Source: Schistosoma haematobium
Taxonomy: Eukaryota > Platyhelminthes > Trematoda > Strigeidida > Schistosomatidae
Assembly (NCBI RefSeq): GCF_000699445.3
Contig: NC_067196.1
Span: forward strand, 60,641,364-60,705,363
Direction of reading: 5' to 3'
Length of the DNA: 64,000 bases
A program made the translations under genes and the position numbers. Of the stretch, positions 1 to 10,579 are shown piece after piece. A model generated the notes under the pieces. That model ran no database searches. It was not told where the DNA came from and saw only the letters and a list, made by a program, of their open reading frames with translations. The number at the start of each line of letters is the position of its first letter. Positions within the stretch are counted from its first letter, which is position 1.

Positions 1-780
1 CGATTTTCAGTCACATATCCTTTGTAACAAACGATTAGTATGAAGCTTGATTAAATGGCACTTGATAGGACTGTGTGCTTTCTATGAATCGTTATATAAC
101 CTTAGACAAGCTTGCAAAATCCTGTTAAACAGACACGACAGCATATAACATAGTTGAAAGACAATGTTTTTCCAAAGCAAGCAATGAAAAAGCCGACTAG
201 CGCAACAAATAAAACAACCAATCATAGTTTTAGCCCTAGTTCAGATAAAGAAGAATCTTGAGTAAGTGGTTATTGGAAAAACCTGGATTTATAACCATAG
301 CAACAGCCAGTACAAAAATACTTTCATTTACAATATTTTTATCACATTAAAATGCGTTTCGTGGTATCCTGATTTGTGATTGGATAAAGGTCATCTTTAT
401 ATTGGGCTGTCTGAAGACAAATTCTCTGCCTCTTTCTTTCTTTCTCTCTTTGTCTTGGATTCTCTCTCTCGCACTGAGTATTTCTATCCATCACTGTCAC
501 CTATATTATAAATATATATCGGTTGTTTTCTTGTAATTGGGTTATGTGCATATGTTTATTTCAAGTAGACAATAAGACTCGATTTACTTTGAACATTATG
601 TATGCTTACGTAAAGAAAACAATGACGTGTCTGTCTATTTAACTTCGAAAGTCCAATATCTGTGTCTATTTTGATTGACCGTCTAGATAGACTTTAAACA
701 AAAAATGTAGTACAGTATTACAAAAGGATATACATTTGATTGTTTAGTATTTAAAAAAACTAGTACATTCAGATGTTGAA
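1..780. other. AT-rich DNA, no gene recognised
   Basis: I see no open frame of note and no repeat matching elsewhere in the window. A pyrimidine-rich tract lies near 420-470. The sequence is typical of the AT-rich background between mobile elements here. Confidence 0.4.
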
Positions 781-1320
781 TTCCAATCGGAACACATTTA
801 TTTATTTAAATACATATACATTGGTACAAGAAGGCATCAAATAGATATGCAACACACAAATCATTCGATATGTGTGAGAGCTGGAATGCTACCCGGGTGC
901 CCAGACCGAAGCAAGTGGTTCTCCTAGGGAGCCAAACACTAACCATTTCACCTAATCATCTAATTCACAAAGCAATGGAGCAACGTTAATAGGTGCAGTC
1001 CCATGGTAGCCAGTCAACAACAATAGGTGCATACGCCTTCTCTTCCCTTAGGATCATGGAGCCTATATACACCACTAGTTTGTAATCGGAGTTTTTCAAC
1101 TCCCCTAGTTGGACCCTTCATATCCACCAACCCGAATAAAGTGTCGCATATTCTCTTTCCGTCCTCTCAATTTGGTAAACAACACCCGGTCCATGAGAAG
1201 GCAATGAGTGTGACTTCCCTGACAGTGGTTGTATGCACATGGCTATGTGAGATCATTTGTAGAGAGGGAGCAGACTCTCCCCATCCTTGACTGTACCACG
1301 GTATTTGGGGGCAGTCGTAA
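781..1320. repeat. unclassified GC-richer repeat-like block
   Basis: This block is clearly richer in G+C than its surroundings. It begins near an AT-rich stretch around 795-830 and ends near a GGGGGCAG motif at about 1308. An 87-codon frame (1027-1290) sits inside, but its composition does not look like a protein and it matches no family I recognise. The contrast with the flanks and the resemblance to common schistosome interspersed repeats suggest a dispersed non-coding element. No second copy lies in this window, so the call rests on composition and general recognition only. Confidence 0.35.
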
Positions 1321-1689
1321 AACAGTGATTTTTAAAATGATAACAGTTGGGTGAATTAAAAGTAGTTAGTGACCACAATGTACATTGTGATAGTGACAAA
1401 ACTCTTTCAAGAAATAATCAATAAAAATTGAACAACGTCTTCATTAAAGTTCTTACATTTTTAATGTTAACCTATTAGTCGCTTAGATATTGATTGGAAA
1501 TAAATATACAGGCTAAAGGACATAAATTCCATCCGTATTAGTTTTTTTCTTCTTTTCATTACCCACCGATAATCCTTGAGTATCAAGCATTTTAGTTCAT
1601 ATGTAACAGAATGCATTCAATAACTTTCAATTTGGTTATTTAAAATTGTTAGGTATGCAGAGGAATATACCAATAATTATCGTGTTAAG

Positions 1690-1960
1690 TCGAATGGTGT
1701 CCTTGGACGTTAAATGGACATTTCCTATTGGTCGATGTTTATTTCACTTGTTAAATATTGTGTAAATGTTGTTTTCTATTTTATGGTACGATGTGGTTTG
1801 TTTGGTTGGTATATAAATAGAGTATGTCTGAAATATAATGATTCATATCTCAGAGGCTGTGACTTGCGTTCTGGACTCAACTGGCTGAGATAGACAGCGA
1901 AGCAGGGCCAATCGAGTCTCTAGGTCGTCCTTACATGTTTCTTCGTGTTACTGTAATCGA
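1690..1960 (+). repeat. LTR-like fragment with TATA box (tentative)
   Basis: A TATATAAATAGAG motif near 1811 is followed by a moderately GC-rich segment (about 1850-1935) that differs from the AT-rich flanks. This layout, a TATA box followed by a short transcribed leader, resembles the promoter half of an LTR retrotransposon. No gag or pol reading frame follows and no TG...CA ends or target duplication were found, so it could be another kind of dispersed repeat. Confidence 0.3.
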
Positions 1961-2886
1961 TCGATATAAACGCTGCTTATCAAAACCTGCAGTCCACACG
2001 TTACAACAAAAATTGAAAGTGATATGAACACCTTTAAGTCAAGTGTTCATCGAAAAGAATAACTACATTCAAAATAAATGAAATTCATAGGAGAAATGTA
2101 TGAATGGACAGTCAGATCATGGTTTGTAGACATGTTCCATATCAATAACGGTGTTATGCACTGTAAATCATCTTGGTATTCATTTAGCAGTAGTCTACAT
2201 GATCTTATAAATGTACGAATTTTTTATATCGAATCTGTTATGACTCGTAGCCTGTCAGTTCTCACGTGATATGGTCATCAATCAGAACAGGACTTATACA
2301 ATCTTAGCACTGCGTCAAATCAATGATGTGTTGACCGGTACGAGAAGCTTAGAGTCCTTATTGGTCCTTCTTGATTAGCCCTACCTGTTGAGTTTAGAAC
2401 ATCAATATCAGCTTCCACTACATAAATCATATATTTCAGACGTACTTGATTTATACACCAGCCAAACAGACTGCGTCACATCATAAAATATAAAGTAATA
2501 ATGCAGGATCAATCCCAAAAGTGGCTGTGAATGTGAGAGACTGTAACTGATAAATTCGGAATAACTTAAGAACAGTAAATCGTATTATAGTAGTCAATGG
2601 GTTAAGTAAAAGCCTATGATAAAAGGAATATGAATATATACATATATAATCTAGTTACTTAACAGTTATACAATAAGAGTATATAATTAAAATAACAGTC
2701 TACAAACAGTTCCCGGAAGTTACCCATACTTTATTTCTCCCCCGATATACCAAAAAACAATATTTTAAGTAAATAAATGAAAATTCAAATAAATCTTATT
2801 AGCATTATAAAATTAACATTTTCGGATAAATATCTTAATGTTGAAATACTGTTTTGAAAAAATTCTATTTGATCAGTCCACATAAA
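1961..2886. other. AT-rich DNA, no gene recognised
   Basis: Only short frames occur here (for example 63 codons at 2078-2269) with no recognisable domain. The right edge holds the 12-bp target-site copy (2875-2886) of the adjacent RTE leader insertion. Confidence 0.4.
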
Positions 2887-3024
2887 TGGTTTGAATCATT
2901 TTTTTCTGGTCAGGGTTTTCGAATTAGTTTTCTACGAGATAGGGTCGCTAACCCCATGTCCAACCCTCCTCCTTTATCCGTGTTTGGAACCGGCAGTGGC
3001 ACCAGAGGGGCTTCAGGCGGAATT
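2887..3024 (-). mobile_element. RTE 5-prime leader-only insertion
   Basis: On the minus strand these 138 bases match only the first part of the leader of the two full-length RTE copies (about the first 135 nt of 7367-7553), including the conserved AAAGGAGGAGGGTTG and ATGGGGTTAGCG blocks. The match stops before the start codon. Direct repeats abut both ends: 2875-2886 and 3025-3036 agree at 11 of 12 positions. The sequence therefore looks like a separate retrotransposition event carrying only leader RNA, with no (GTAA)n tail. A decayed longer element is less likely, because both edges abut the duplication. Confidence 0.7.
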
Positions 3025-3036
3025 AGTTCACATAAA

Positions 3037-4352
3037 CTCACTATAATATCTTGGCACACATAAGTAGAATTGTTGATACCATTTACTTAACGAAAGATCT
3101 CTTTTTTTTAAAAAAGAAAAGTAAAGTTGAAGTCGCCTACAACTGAAAATAAGTTCATTGTTTATATTCTGTCAGTTTAAGATAAGAGGATTTCAATATA
3201 ATAATCTATGAATTCATATTAGACGAATGCTTGAGGCATATATACTATCGAATCGTTTAGGACATTTTAATGTTTTTCAATATGATGTTCGATTAGAGAC
3301 TAAGGAGTGGTTGTATATATATATATATATATATATATATAACCATCAAACACAATGACCTGGATGGTTAACATTCCTCAGTAGAATTTATTTAAAACCA
3401 ATACTATCAAACATATTCAAAACTACCCTTAAAATGTACTCAGATACAGTAGAAGTAGTCTGGGATTATAGAAAAGGACTAGGAACTCAGTAAAAATCGT
3501 TTACCATGGCAAAATTATCAAAAATATCATTAAGAATTATCAAGTTATTTTTTATTTTATCATTCAAATAGATTTTTTAAATCTTTAAGCCTGTAGAACG
3601 GGATTAGGTTAACCTTAATCAACAAATGGATAACATTTGGAAATTTAAAGAATTTCATTGTTCACATGAATCTTTACTCAAACGACATATTCCAAAACTA
3701 GAATATTCAATTTAATTTACAATCTAACCTTAATTGTAAGTATATTTAGACAACATTAAATGTGTTCCAAAACTACTTCACATCAAATTCCTATTAAATG
3801 ATAAGAAAATCTTCTGTTTGATAGAAAAGGGTTATGCATGTAACACATGTTATGAAAAAATTCAGTTGTGACGGTAAATAAATCTCCAAAATGAATAGCT
3901 CTGTAAGTTTTCGACATTGGATGCTGACCAAATTAGTTTTAATGGACTCACCTAGCTGAAGGCGCTCGGTCATGCATCCGCACCAGATCACGAGTAGGAA
4001 CGCCGTGCTCAACAACCCTTGCAATCGCTAGCCAGATTAGATCAAACGATTTTCGATAAATCGATAGCCTATCAAATATATCTTCGAACCCCCTCGCTTC
4101 TGTATTTTGACTTCACTTAGTGGGTACGATTCATACTAGAAGGTGTTACTGGTTAAAGCGTTGTCATACTCCGATTACATGTAGCATCTTCACAATTAAC
4201 CAATAAGAGAACAATCTATTTTGTCATCATTCTTTATCTATTAAACTTGATCATTTATTGTTGTAATTAGCCTTATTTTATATACCTTTCAACAATGAAC
4301 TACAAAACTCTTTGTAAAAACGTTTATCCGTTGATTAAATTAGAACTCAAAT
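3037..4352. other. AT-rich DNA with a (TA)n microsatellite
   Basis: A perfect (TA)14 run occupies 3314-3341. I recognise no gene. The 76-codon minus-strand frame at 3794-4024 has no domain signature. Confidence 0.45.
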
Positions 4353-4478
4353 GAGACTCCTCTTAGGACGAAACTGTCCTTTCAGTGCTTTCAGGTTTTC
4401 CATGGTGGTCTAGTTTCAATTGACTCATGAATTCAACTATCAAATAACTATAATGTACACAAAACTCCTCTCTGATTA
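4353..4478 (+). mobile_element. Hammerhead SINE, 3-prime fragment
   Basis: This fragment starts within hammerhead stem II, keeps the GAAA core, and continues through the conserved SINE 3-prime half (CCATGGTGGTCTAG, then TCAATTGACTCATGA). The tRNA-like region and the CUGANGA half of the ribozyme are missing, so it is a truncated copy. Confidence 0.7.
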
Positions 4479-4700
4479 TAAACATTCAAATTGTTAAACT
4501 TAACCCAGTCATAAAATGGTATGTAGTTGTGTAAATAAGTAAACTTATAAACAAAGTAATAACATTCACAATCCCTTGAATAAGTTGATAATCACTAATC
4601 GCTTAATAATAAATATTATAAAAAAAATCAGACCGATTAAATATTCCATCTTCATATTTATTACCTGCTTCTAGTGAATAACAATTCCGAAATAAAATTG

Positions 4701-5096
4701 ATCATAATCTCAATCAAAAACTTAATAATCTCCACAACCTTATACTGATAATTACCATGTGCTCACTAGTAACTACCTTCGTGAGGGAATTCTCGGAATT
4801 CTAGTGAGAAGTTGTGACCAGTGGACCTAATCCATGTCGGGTAGAGACAGGTATCTACCTAAGTACAGTGGAAGATGGTCGCGCAATTTCGCGAATTGGT
4901 TGAGGTTAGACATTAACACCGTTGGATTCCGACTCAGTGCTCTAGAGGTTAAGCGTTCGCGCGCAAGACTGAAGGTCCTTGGTTCGAGTCCCGCGAGCGG
5001 GATCATGAATGCGCACTGCTAATGAGTTTCACAATAGGACGAGACGGCCGTCCAGTGCTCCCAGGTTTTCAATGTTGGTGATCTCACTCAATAAAA
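4701..5096 (+). mobile_element. Hammerhead SINE with terminal redundancy
   Basis: A tRNA-derived retroposon. It opens with a piece identical in type to the tail of other copies (CTCAATCAAAAACTTAA, 4709-4753), then the 5-prime module (GTGCTCACTAGT), the tRNA-like region with A-box-like and B-box-like motifs (about 4936-4957 and 4981-4992, GGTTCGAGTCCC), a hammerhead at 5013-5058, and a shortened 3-prime end. It would be transcribed by RNA polymerase III and depends on another element for reverse transcription. Having tail sequence before the head suggests it came from a multimeric template. Confidence 0.8.
5013..5058 (+). ncRNA. Hammerhead ribozyme, damaged core
   Basis: Stem I is a perfect GCACTG/CAGTGC. 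The CUGANGAG core reads CTAATGAG, the GAAA box reads GAGA, and the cleavage triplet GTC is kept with stem III ACGG/CCGT. Two core changes make self-cleavage unlikely. Confidence 0.7.
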
Positions 5097-5394
5097 TAAA
5101 CACTGAAAAAAATCTCATACACTATTATACAAATGTCAATTAGTGTGACATAACAAAAAACTATTTGTAAAAGTTTATATTTCCATGTAGTTGGTTGATT
5201 CTGTAGACTGCAAATAAGATTAATCTCTATTAGTATATATACATCTTGAAAGGGTTATCTCTATATATTAAAATTTAGTCTAAGTTAATGGTAGACAACA
5301 GAATTCAGGATATGAGTTTAGTCCATTACAAATGAGATTCATAAATGTTACACAAAGATAGCGATTATTTGAATTCAATGGATGATGCGTTGTA

Positions 5395-5530
5395 CATTTA
5401 TAGTAAAAGTAATGAGTTTGAGTTTCACTGTGAACAATAACATTTAAATGTAGGTAAATTCAGCTGACGAGTCTTGATAAAGAGTAAATACATATTCTGG
5501 ATTTCACTACTAGCCACTATTCAACTTCAA
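5395..5530 (+). mobile_element. Decayed Sm-alpha-type retroposon
   Basis: The segment contains CAGCTGACGAGTC (5461-5473) followed about 30 nt later by TTCTGGATTTCACTAC and a TAGCCACTATTCAAC motif. This is the order seen in the better copy at 63262-63435. The stem II partner and the GAAA box are gone, so this is an old, inactive copy. Confidence 0.55.
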
Positions 5531-5539
5531 CAAAAGTAT

Positions 5540-5890
5540 CTAGATTTTCGTTTGGTAAATCTCAATATTAAAACAAGATATTTGAATTACACTACCAGTA
5601 TGTAGTCACGTTTAAAGCCCTAAATAAAATTTTAAAAACAATGCTGCTATAATCTTAGATACAAAACAACAAGAAAAACAATAATAATACCATGGATAAG
5701 ATTTGATTGCAGTAAAGCCGAAACATATAATCAAAACACTATTCAACGCATAAATCGCCCCAAGGTCATAGTTTAGTTTAGTTTAGAAATCTAAAAACAA
5801 CTGAATTGGATAGAGTACAGCATATAATTTATTCTCTTAAAGTAATTCAAAGATAATTGATTAAATTAGTTTACTATTTATTATTGACTT
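5540..5890. other. AT-rich DNA, no gene recognised
   Basis: A short run of GTTTA units lies near 5772-5787. Nothing else was recognised. Confidence 0.4.
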
Positions 5891-5895
5891 ATGAA

Positions 5896-6045
5896 TGTTA
5901 TCCAATCGAATCACACTTGACGGAGAAGCTTTGGAAGATGTGAAAACCTTTATATATCTGGGTAGCATCATTGAAGAACACGATGGATCTGATGCAGATG
6001 TGGATCGGCAAAGCAAGAGCAGCATATTTACAACTGAAGAAGAAA
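5896..6045 (+). pseudogene. RTE ORF internal fragment
   Basis: Translation gives a block matching the RTE protein just downstream of the reverse transcriptase domain (ITLDGEALEDV, then YLGSIIEEHDGSDADV). It corresponds to about residues 793-835 of the full-length copies. It retains the six residues that copy 1 has lost, so the longer form is ancestral. No 3-prime tail or target duplication is visible. It is a dead remnant, although a 60-codon frame (5895-6077) remains open across it. Confidence 0.8.
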
Positions 6046-7351
6046 TACTTAAAAGGAATTACTTGAAGCTAAACTAACTATTAAACTTACATAGGAATAA
6101 TAACACGTTTATAAAAATAGTGATTTTTGTGACTAAGTTTTCAATAAATGAATGAACACGTTGATAAGATGAAATTCTCAGTGTATTCATAATCTGGTAT
6201 AATCATGATACACCGTGAGGAATTTGAATCATACCCGATCTATATAACAATTTTAGTTAAATTAGGATACGTGAACTACTTGGATTTGGGCTTACTGACC
6301 TTTTAGTTTAGTAAGAATTCTTGGGTTTTGAAGGTTTTACTTTTAATGTCAACTGATGTTATGGTATGATACAATTCTGGAGTTCTAGACTAGAATTGAA
6401 AAAATATCTACCTTTATAATACTAAATAATGTTCCAATTTTTTTCAGTACATGATTTTAATTATATGTAAACGGTGACCAAGTAGTTTTGTGGATAAGCT
6501 ACCTCTACAAAACTTGATCACCATACGTTTAATCCTTGAAGTAGTATTACATTTATATTGTAAGAGCGGTGACTAAGTGATTAAATTACCCTGGCTTCAA
6601 CAAGTAGAGGCCATGTCCAATAACAGTTCCGATTACTCCAGTTCGGAAAACCGCTAGGTGTTATCGGTTCTCATACTAACTGTGTGACTTAAATCCGAAT
6701 ACATAAATATGTACTTGGTGGGTAAAGATCAAAGTTAGTTCAACTCTTTACAAACCACTGAATTTAACTATTCCTAATGAAGAAAATTGTCAGACCAGTT
6801 AAATTAACATTTTTAGCATTTATTAATTAGAATAGATGTATTGTGACTAGCAGTCGAGTTCAAGACACGCCTTACATCTTATTCACAACAAGTTAACTTG
6901 ATCTACCAGTATTTGTGTTGATATACACAACGGAATACGAATCCAGTGCTTTTCACTTCAAACTCCACAATCTATTCTATTCTGAATAACTTTTGGCATG
7001 ATGGTTATTATCACGTCAATACTCAAAAAATGAATATATTCTAATAAAGATTAACCGAAATTCAGTCCTTAATATCAACAACGGGATAACTCAATCCCTT
7101 ACTTACAATGATGCAAACATCTATTACTATTCAATGTACAATTTAGATATGATTTTATGATTCTTTAGATTAGCCATGCTTTTTTATGTTTACTTATGTT
7201 AACTTATTTACATCTAGAAATGTTGCACCTTCATTTTTGTTTACGTACTTTTCTTCGTCTATTTTTTAAGTTATTATTATTAAACTTGTTTATTTGCCTA
7301 CAACTCATAATCAAATTGTCTAGCTAGAATACGTCAATAATTAATTTTGAT
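6046..7351. other. AT-rich DNA, no gene recognised
   Basis: A slightly GC-richer patch at about 6560-6680 could be a very decayed SINE, but neither a hammerhead core nor a convincing B box is present. No reading frame of interest. The left TSD of RTE copy 1 lies at 7352-7366. Confidence 0.4.
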
Positions 7352-7366
7352 GTCATAATATTATCA

Positions 7367-7553
7367 ACTCCGCCTGTAGCTCTTATAGGGTTGCTGCCGG
7401 TCCCAAGCCCGGGTAAAGGAGGAGGGTTGGGCATGGGGTTAGCGTCCCCATCCCGTAGAAAACTAACTCGCTAAAAAAACGCTAACCAGAAAAAATAATC
7501 CAAACCATTTTAACTCTGCCCTGGGAGTTAGAAGGTCTTCATTTAGAAGAATT
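7367..7553 (+). promoter_or_regulatory. RTE 5-prime leader, probably structured
   Basis: The leader is much more GC-rich than the surroundings. It contains complementary blocks that could pair, for example ATGGGG with CCCCAT around a 7-nt loop (about 7433-7451) and GCCC with GGGC (about 7409-7430). Leaders of several RTE families are known to start with HDV-like self-cleaving ribozymes that free the RNA 5-prime end. I cannot demonstrate that fold here. The same block is present in four places in this window, so it is the most conserved non-coding part of the element. An in-frame stop (7464) lies upstream of the ATG at 7554. Confidence 0.5.
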
Positions 7554-10500
7554 ATGACGCTTCATGGTGAAAGCCGAATTCCTTCGGAAGCCACGAGGCC
7601 GATGCCCCTTCTAACAACCAGAGCAAAAATTTTTATAGGTACATGGAACGTTAGAACAATGTGGGAAACAGGGAAGACCAGTCAAATATCAATGGAAATG
7701 AGGAGATACAACTTAGCAGTACTGGGAATCAGCGAAACCCACTGGACCCAAACTGGACAGAAAAGGCTAGCTACGGGAGAGATGCTGCTATACTCCGGTC
7801 ACGAAGAGGACAATGCTCCACATACTCAGGGAGTCGCTCTTATGCTGTCCAAAGTAGCACGAAATGCACTTGTAGGATGGGAATCTCACGGATCCAGAAT
7901 CATCAAAGCATCATTCAAAACAAAGAAGGAGGGGATCTTAATGAATATTATCCAATGTTATGCACCCACCAATGATAGCAACGACGAAATTAAAGATCAG
8001 TTCTACGAGCGGCTGCAGTCAATCATTGAGAAATGCCCCAGAAAGGACCTAACTATTCTGATGGGAGATCTAAATGCCAAAGTCGGAATAGACAACACTG
8101 GATATGAAGATATTATGGGACGACATGGACTGGGAGAAAGAAACGAAAATGGAGAAAGATTTGCAAATCTATGTGCATTCAACAAATTGGTCATAGGAGG
8201 CACAATATTTCCACACAAACGTATACACAAGGCTACATGGATCTCACCGGACCACACTACAGAGAACCAAATAGATCATATTTGCATCAACAAAAAATTC
8301 CGAAGGACAATGGAAGATGTGAGGACCAGGAGAGGTGCTGACGTAGCTTCAGATCACCACCTAGTTGTAGCCAATTTAAAACTGAAGCTAAAAAAGAACT
8401 GGACAAGTGGACAAACAGCAATACAAAGGTTCAATACAGCCTTCCTTCGAGATACTGTCAAACTCAATGAATTCAAGATAGCTCTCAACAACAGGTTCCA
8501 AGCCTTACAAGATCTACTGAAAGAAGAAGAAACTACTATGGAGGACAACTGGAAAGGCATCAAGGAAGCATTAACTTCAACGTGTCAAGAGGTTCTCGGT
8601 CTAAAGAAATACCATCATAAGGAGTGGATCTCTACAGAAACACTGGACAAGATCAAAGAAAGGAAGAACAAGAAGGCAGCAATTAACAACAGCCGAACAC
8701 GAGCAGAGAAAGTCCAAGCACAAGCTGAATACATAGAAGCAAACAAACAAGTGAAGAGGAGCATTAGAGCCGACAAGAAGAGATACGTGGAAGAACTAGC
8801 AACGACGGCAGAAAAAGCTGCTAGAGAAGGAAATATGAAACAGCTTTACGATACAACGAAGAAACTATCAGGGAAATACAGTAAACCAGAGAGACCGGTC
8901 AAAGACAAAGAAGGCAGGAAAATCACCGAAATTCAACAACAGCGTAACAGATGGGTAGAATACTTCGAAGAGCTCCTGAATAGACCGGCTCCAATGAATC
9001 CACCGAACATCGAGGCAGCACACATAGATCTTCCTATAGATGTCAATCCACCAACTACGGAAGAAATTAGAATGGCCGTCAGACAAATCAAGACCGGGAA
9101 AGCAGCAGGACCCGACAACATACCAGCTGAAGCACTGAAATCAGACATCGAAGCAACCACAAGCATGCTTTATCTTCTATTCAAAAAGATTTGGGAGGAG
9201 GAACAAGTGCCGATGGACTGGAAAGAAGGACACCTCGTCAAGATTCCAAAGAAAGGAGATCTGAGCAAATGTGAAAACTACAGAGGCATAACACTACTGT
9301 CAATACCAGGGAAAGTCTTCAACAGATTGTTGCTGAACCGGATGAAGGATGCAGTAGACGCCCAACTTCGAGATCAACAAGCTGGATTCCGTAAGGATCG
9401 GTCGTGCACAGACCAAATTGCAACACTACGGATCATCGTCGAACAATCAGTTGAGTGGAACTCATCACTATACATCAACTTCATTGATTATGAAAAGGCA
9501 TTCGACAGTGTAGATAGGAAGACATTATGGAAACTTCTTCGACACTACAGAGTTCCTGAGAAGATTGTCAATATTATCCGGAACTCATACGACGGACTAC
9601 AGTGCAAAGTAGTGCATGGAGGACAGCTGACAGATGCATTCCAAGTAAGGACCGGAGTCAAACAAGGCTGTTTACTCTCTCCCTTCCTCTTTCTTCTGGT
9701 GGTCGACTGGATTATGAAGACCTCGACATCTGAAGGAAAACACGGAATACAATGGACAGCTCAGAATCAATTAGACGATTTGGACTTCGCAGATGACCTA
9801 GCCCTCCTATCACGTACACACGAACAGATGCAGATGAAGACAGCCAGTGTAGCAGCAGTCTCTGCATCAGTAGGCCTCAGCATACACAAAGGGAAAACTA
9901 AGGTCCTCAAATTCAAAGCAGAGAACAGCAATCCAATCACACTTGATGGCGAAACTCTGGAAGATGTAGAGTCCTTCACATACCTGGGAAGCATCATCGA
10001 TGCAGACGTAAAGGTGAGGATCGGCAAAGCAAGGGCCGCATTCCTACAATTGAAGAACATATGGAACTCAAAACAACTTTCAACCAATATCAAAGTAAGA
10101 ATCTTCAATACGAACGTCAAGGCAATTCTACTGTATGGAGCTGAAACTTGGAGAACTACAACAACCACAATCAAGAAAGTACAAGTATTTATAAATAGCT
10201 GTCTACGCAAGATACTCAACATCCATTGGCCGGATAACATCAGCAATAGCCTTCTGTGGGAGAGAACAAACCAACTTCCAGCTGAAGAAGAAATTAGGAA
10301 AAGACGATGGAAATGGATAGGACATACATTACGCAAATCGTCAAACTGCATCACGAGGCAAGCTCTAACTTGGAATCCTGAAGAGAAGCGGAAAAGAGGA
10401 AGGCCAAAGAACACATTGCGTCGGATAATAGAAGCAGATATGAAAAGGATGAATTACAACTGGACGGAGCTAGAAAGGATTGCCCAGGACAGGGTTGGAT

Positions 10501-10556
10501 GGAGAATGCTGGTGAGCGGCCTATGCTCCTTCACGAGGAGTAACGGGCGTAAGTAA
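7554..10556 (+). CDS. RTE endonuclease-reverse transcriptase, copy 1
   Basis: The 1000-residue protein nicks target DNA and primes reverse transcription there (target-primed reverse transcription). An AP/exonuclease-III-type endonuclease spans about residues 26-272: TWNVRT at 30-35, SETHW at 60-64, GDLNAK at 171-176 and SDHH at 266-269. A charged linker follows. The reverse transcriptase covers about 480-790: GPDNIPAE from 519, AFDSVD with the first catalytic Asp at 651, [10 protein letters not shown] near 701, and the FADD box at 745-748. The C-terminal region carries RRWKWIGH and KRGRPK. All catalytic motifs are present, so it may be functional. Compared with copy 2 it lacks six residues after about 816 (EQGGSD) and has one extra Glu in LPAEEEIRK. 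The start is the first ATG after an in-frame stop and matches copy 2. Confidence 0.93.
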   Translation: MTLHGESRIPSEATRPMPLLTTRAKIFIGTWNVRTMWETGKTSQISMEMRRYNLAVLGISETHWTQTGQKRLATGEMLLYSGHEEDNAPHTQGVALMLSKVARNALVGWESHGSRIIKASFKTKKEGILMNIIQCYAPTNDSNDEIKDQFYERLQSIIEKCPRKDLTILMGDLNAKVGIDNTGYEDIMGRHGLGERNENGERFANLCAFNKLVIGGTIFPHKRIHKATWISPDHTTENQIDHICINKKFRRTMEDVRTRRGADVASDHHLVVANLKLKLKKNWTSGQTAIQRFNTAFLRDTVKLNEFKIALNNRFQALQDLLKEEETTMEDNWKGIKEALTSTCQEVLGLKKYHHKEWISTETLDKIKERKNKKAAINNSRTRAEKVQAQAEYIEANKQVKRSIRADKKRYVEELATTAEKAAREGNMKQLYDTTKKLSGKYSKPERPVKDKEGRKITEIQQQRNRWVEYFEELLNRPAPMNPPNIEAAHIDLPIDVNPPTTEEIRMAVRQIKTGKAAGPDNIPAEALKSDIEATTSMLYLLFKKIWEEEQVPMDWKEGHLVKIPKKGDLSKCENYRGITLLSIPGKVFNRLLLNRMKDAVDAQLRDQQAGFRKDRSCTDQIATLRIIVEQSVEWNSSLYINFIDYEKAFDSVDRKTLWKLLRHYRVPEKIVNIIRNSYDGLQCKVVHGGQLTDAFQVRTGVKQGCLLSPFLFLLVVDWIMKTSTSEGKHGIQWTAQNQLDDLDFADDLALLSRTHEQMQMKTASVAAVSASVGLSIHKGKTKVLKFKAENSNPITLDGETLEDVESFTYLGSIIDADVKVRIGKARAAFLQLKNIWNSKQLSTNIKVRIFNTNVKAILLYGAETWRTTTTTIKKVQVFINSCLRKILNIHWPDNISNSLLWERTNQLPAEEEIRKRRWKWIGHTLRKSSNCITRQALTWNPEEKRKRGRPKNTLRRIIEADMKRMNYNWTELERIAQDRVGWRMLVSGLCSFTRSNGRK

Positions 10557-10579
10557 GTAAGTAAGTCATAATATTATCA

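Larger units (their letters stand above)
7367..10564 (+). mobile_element. RTE-clade LINE, full-length copy 1
   Basis: A complete non-LTR retrotransposon of 3198 bp: a 187-bp GC-rich leader, one open reading frame of 1000 codons, and a tail of exactly four GTAA units (10549-10564). It is flanked by a perfect 15-bp target-site duplication (7352-7366 and 10565-10579). There is essentially no 3-prime UTR, since the last codon and stop lie in the tail. Short overall length, a single ORF with N-terminal AP endonuclease, and a tandem short-repeat tail are RTE-clade traits. The intact ORF and exact duplication indicate recent insertion. It is about 36 kb from a near-identical copy in the same orientation. 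Confidence 0.95.

Noticed and set aside
4981..4995. tRNA gene suggested by B-box-like motifs (also 21915, 30883, 57769)
   Set aside because: No cloverleaf forms around them, and each lies at the same place in a SINE with flanking SINE modules.
7661..7975. 104-codon frame inside both RTE copies (also 43599-43913)
   Set aside because: It overlaps the endonuclease in another frame and is identical in the copies only because the DNA is identical there.
9767..10414. 215-codon open frame on the minus strand, with a 222-codon counterpart at 45699-46367
   Set aside because: Both lie antisense to the RTE coding region, and their similarity follows from the similarity of the two copies. No domain is recognisable.
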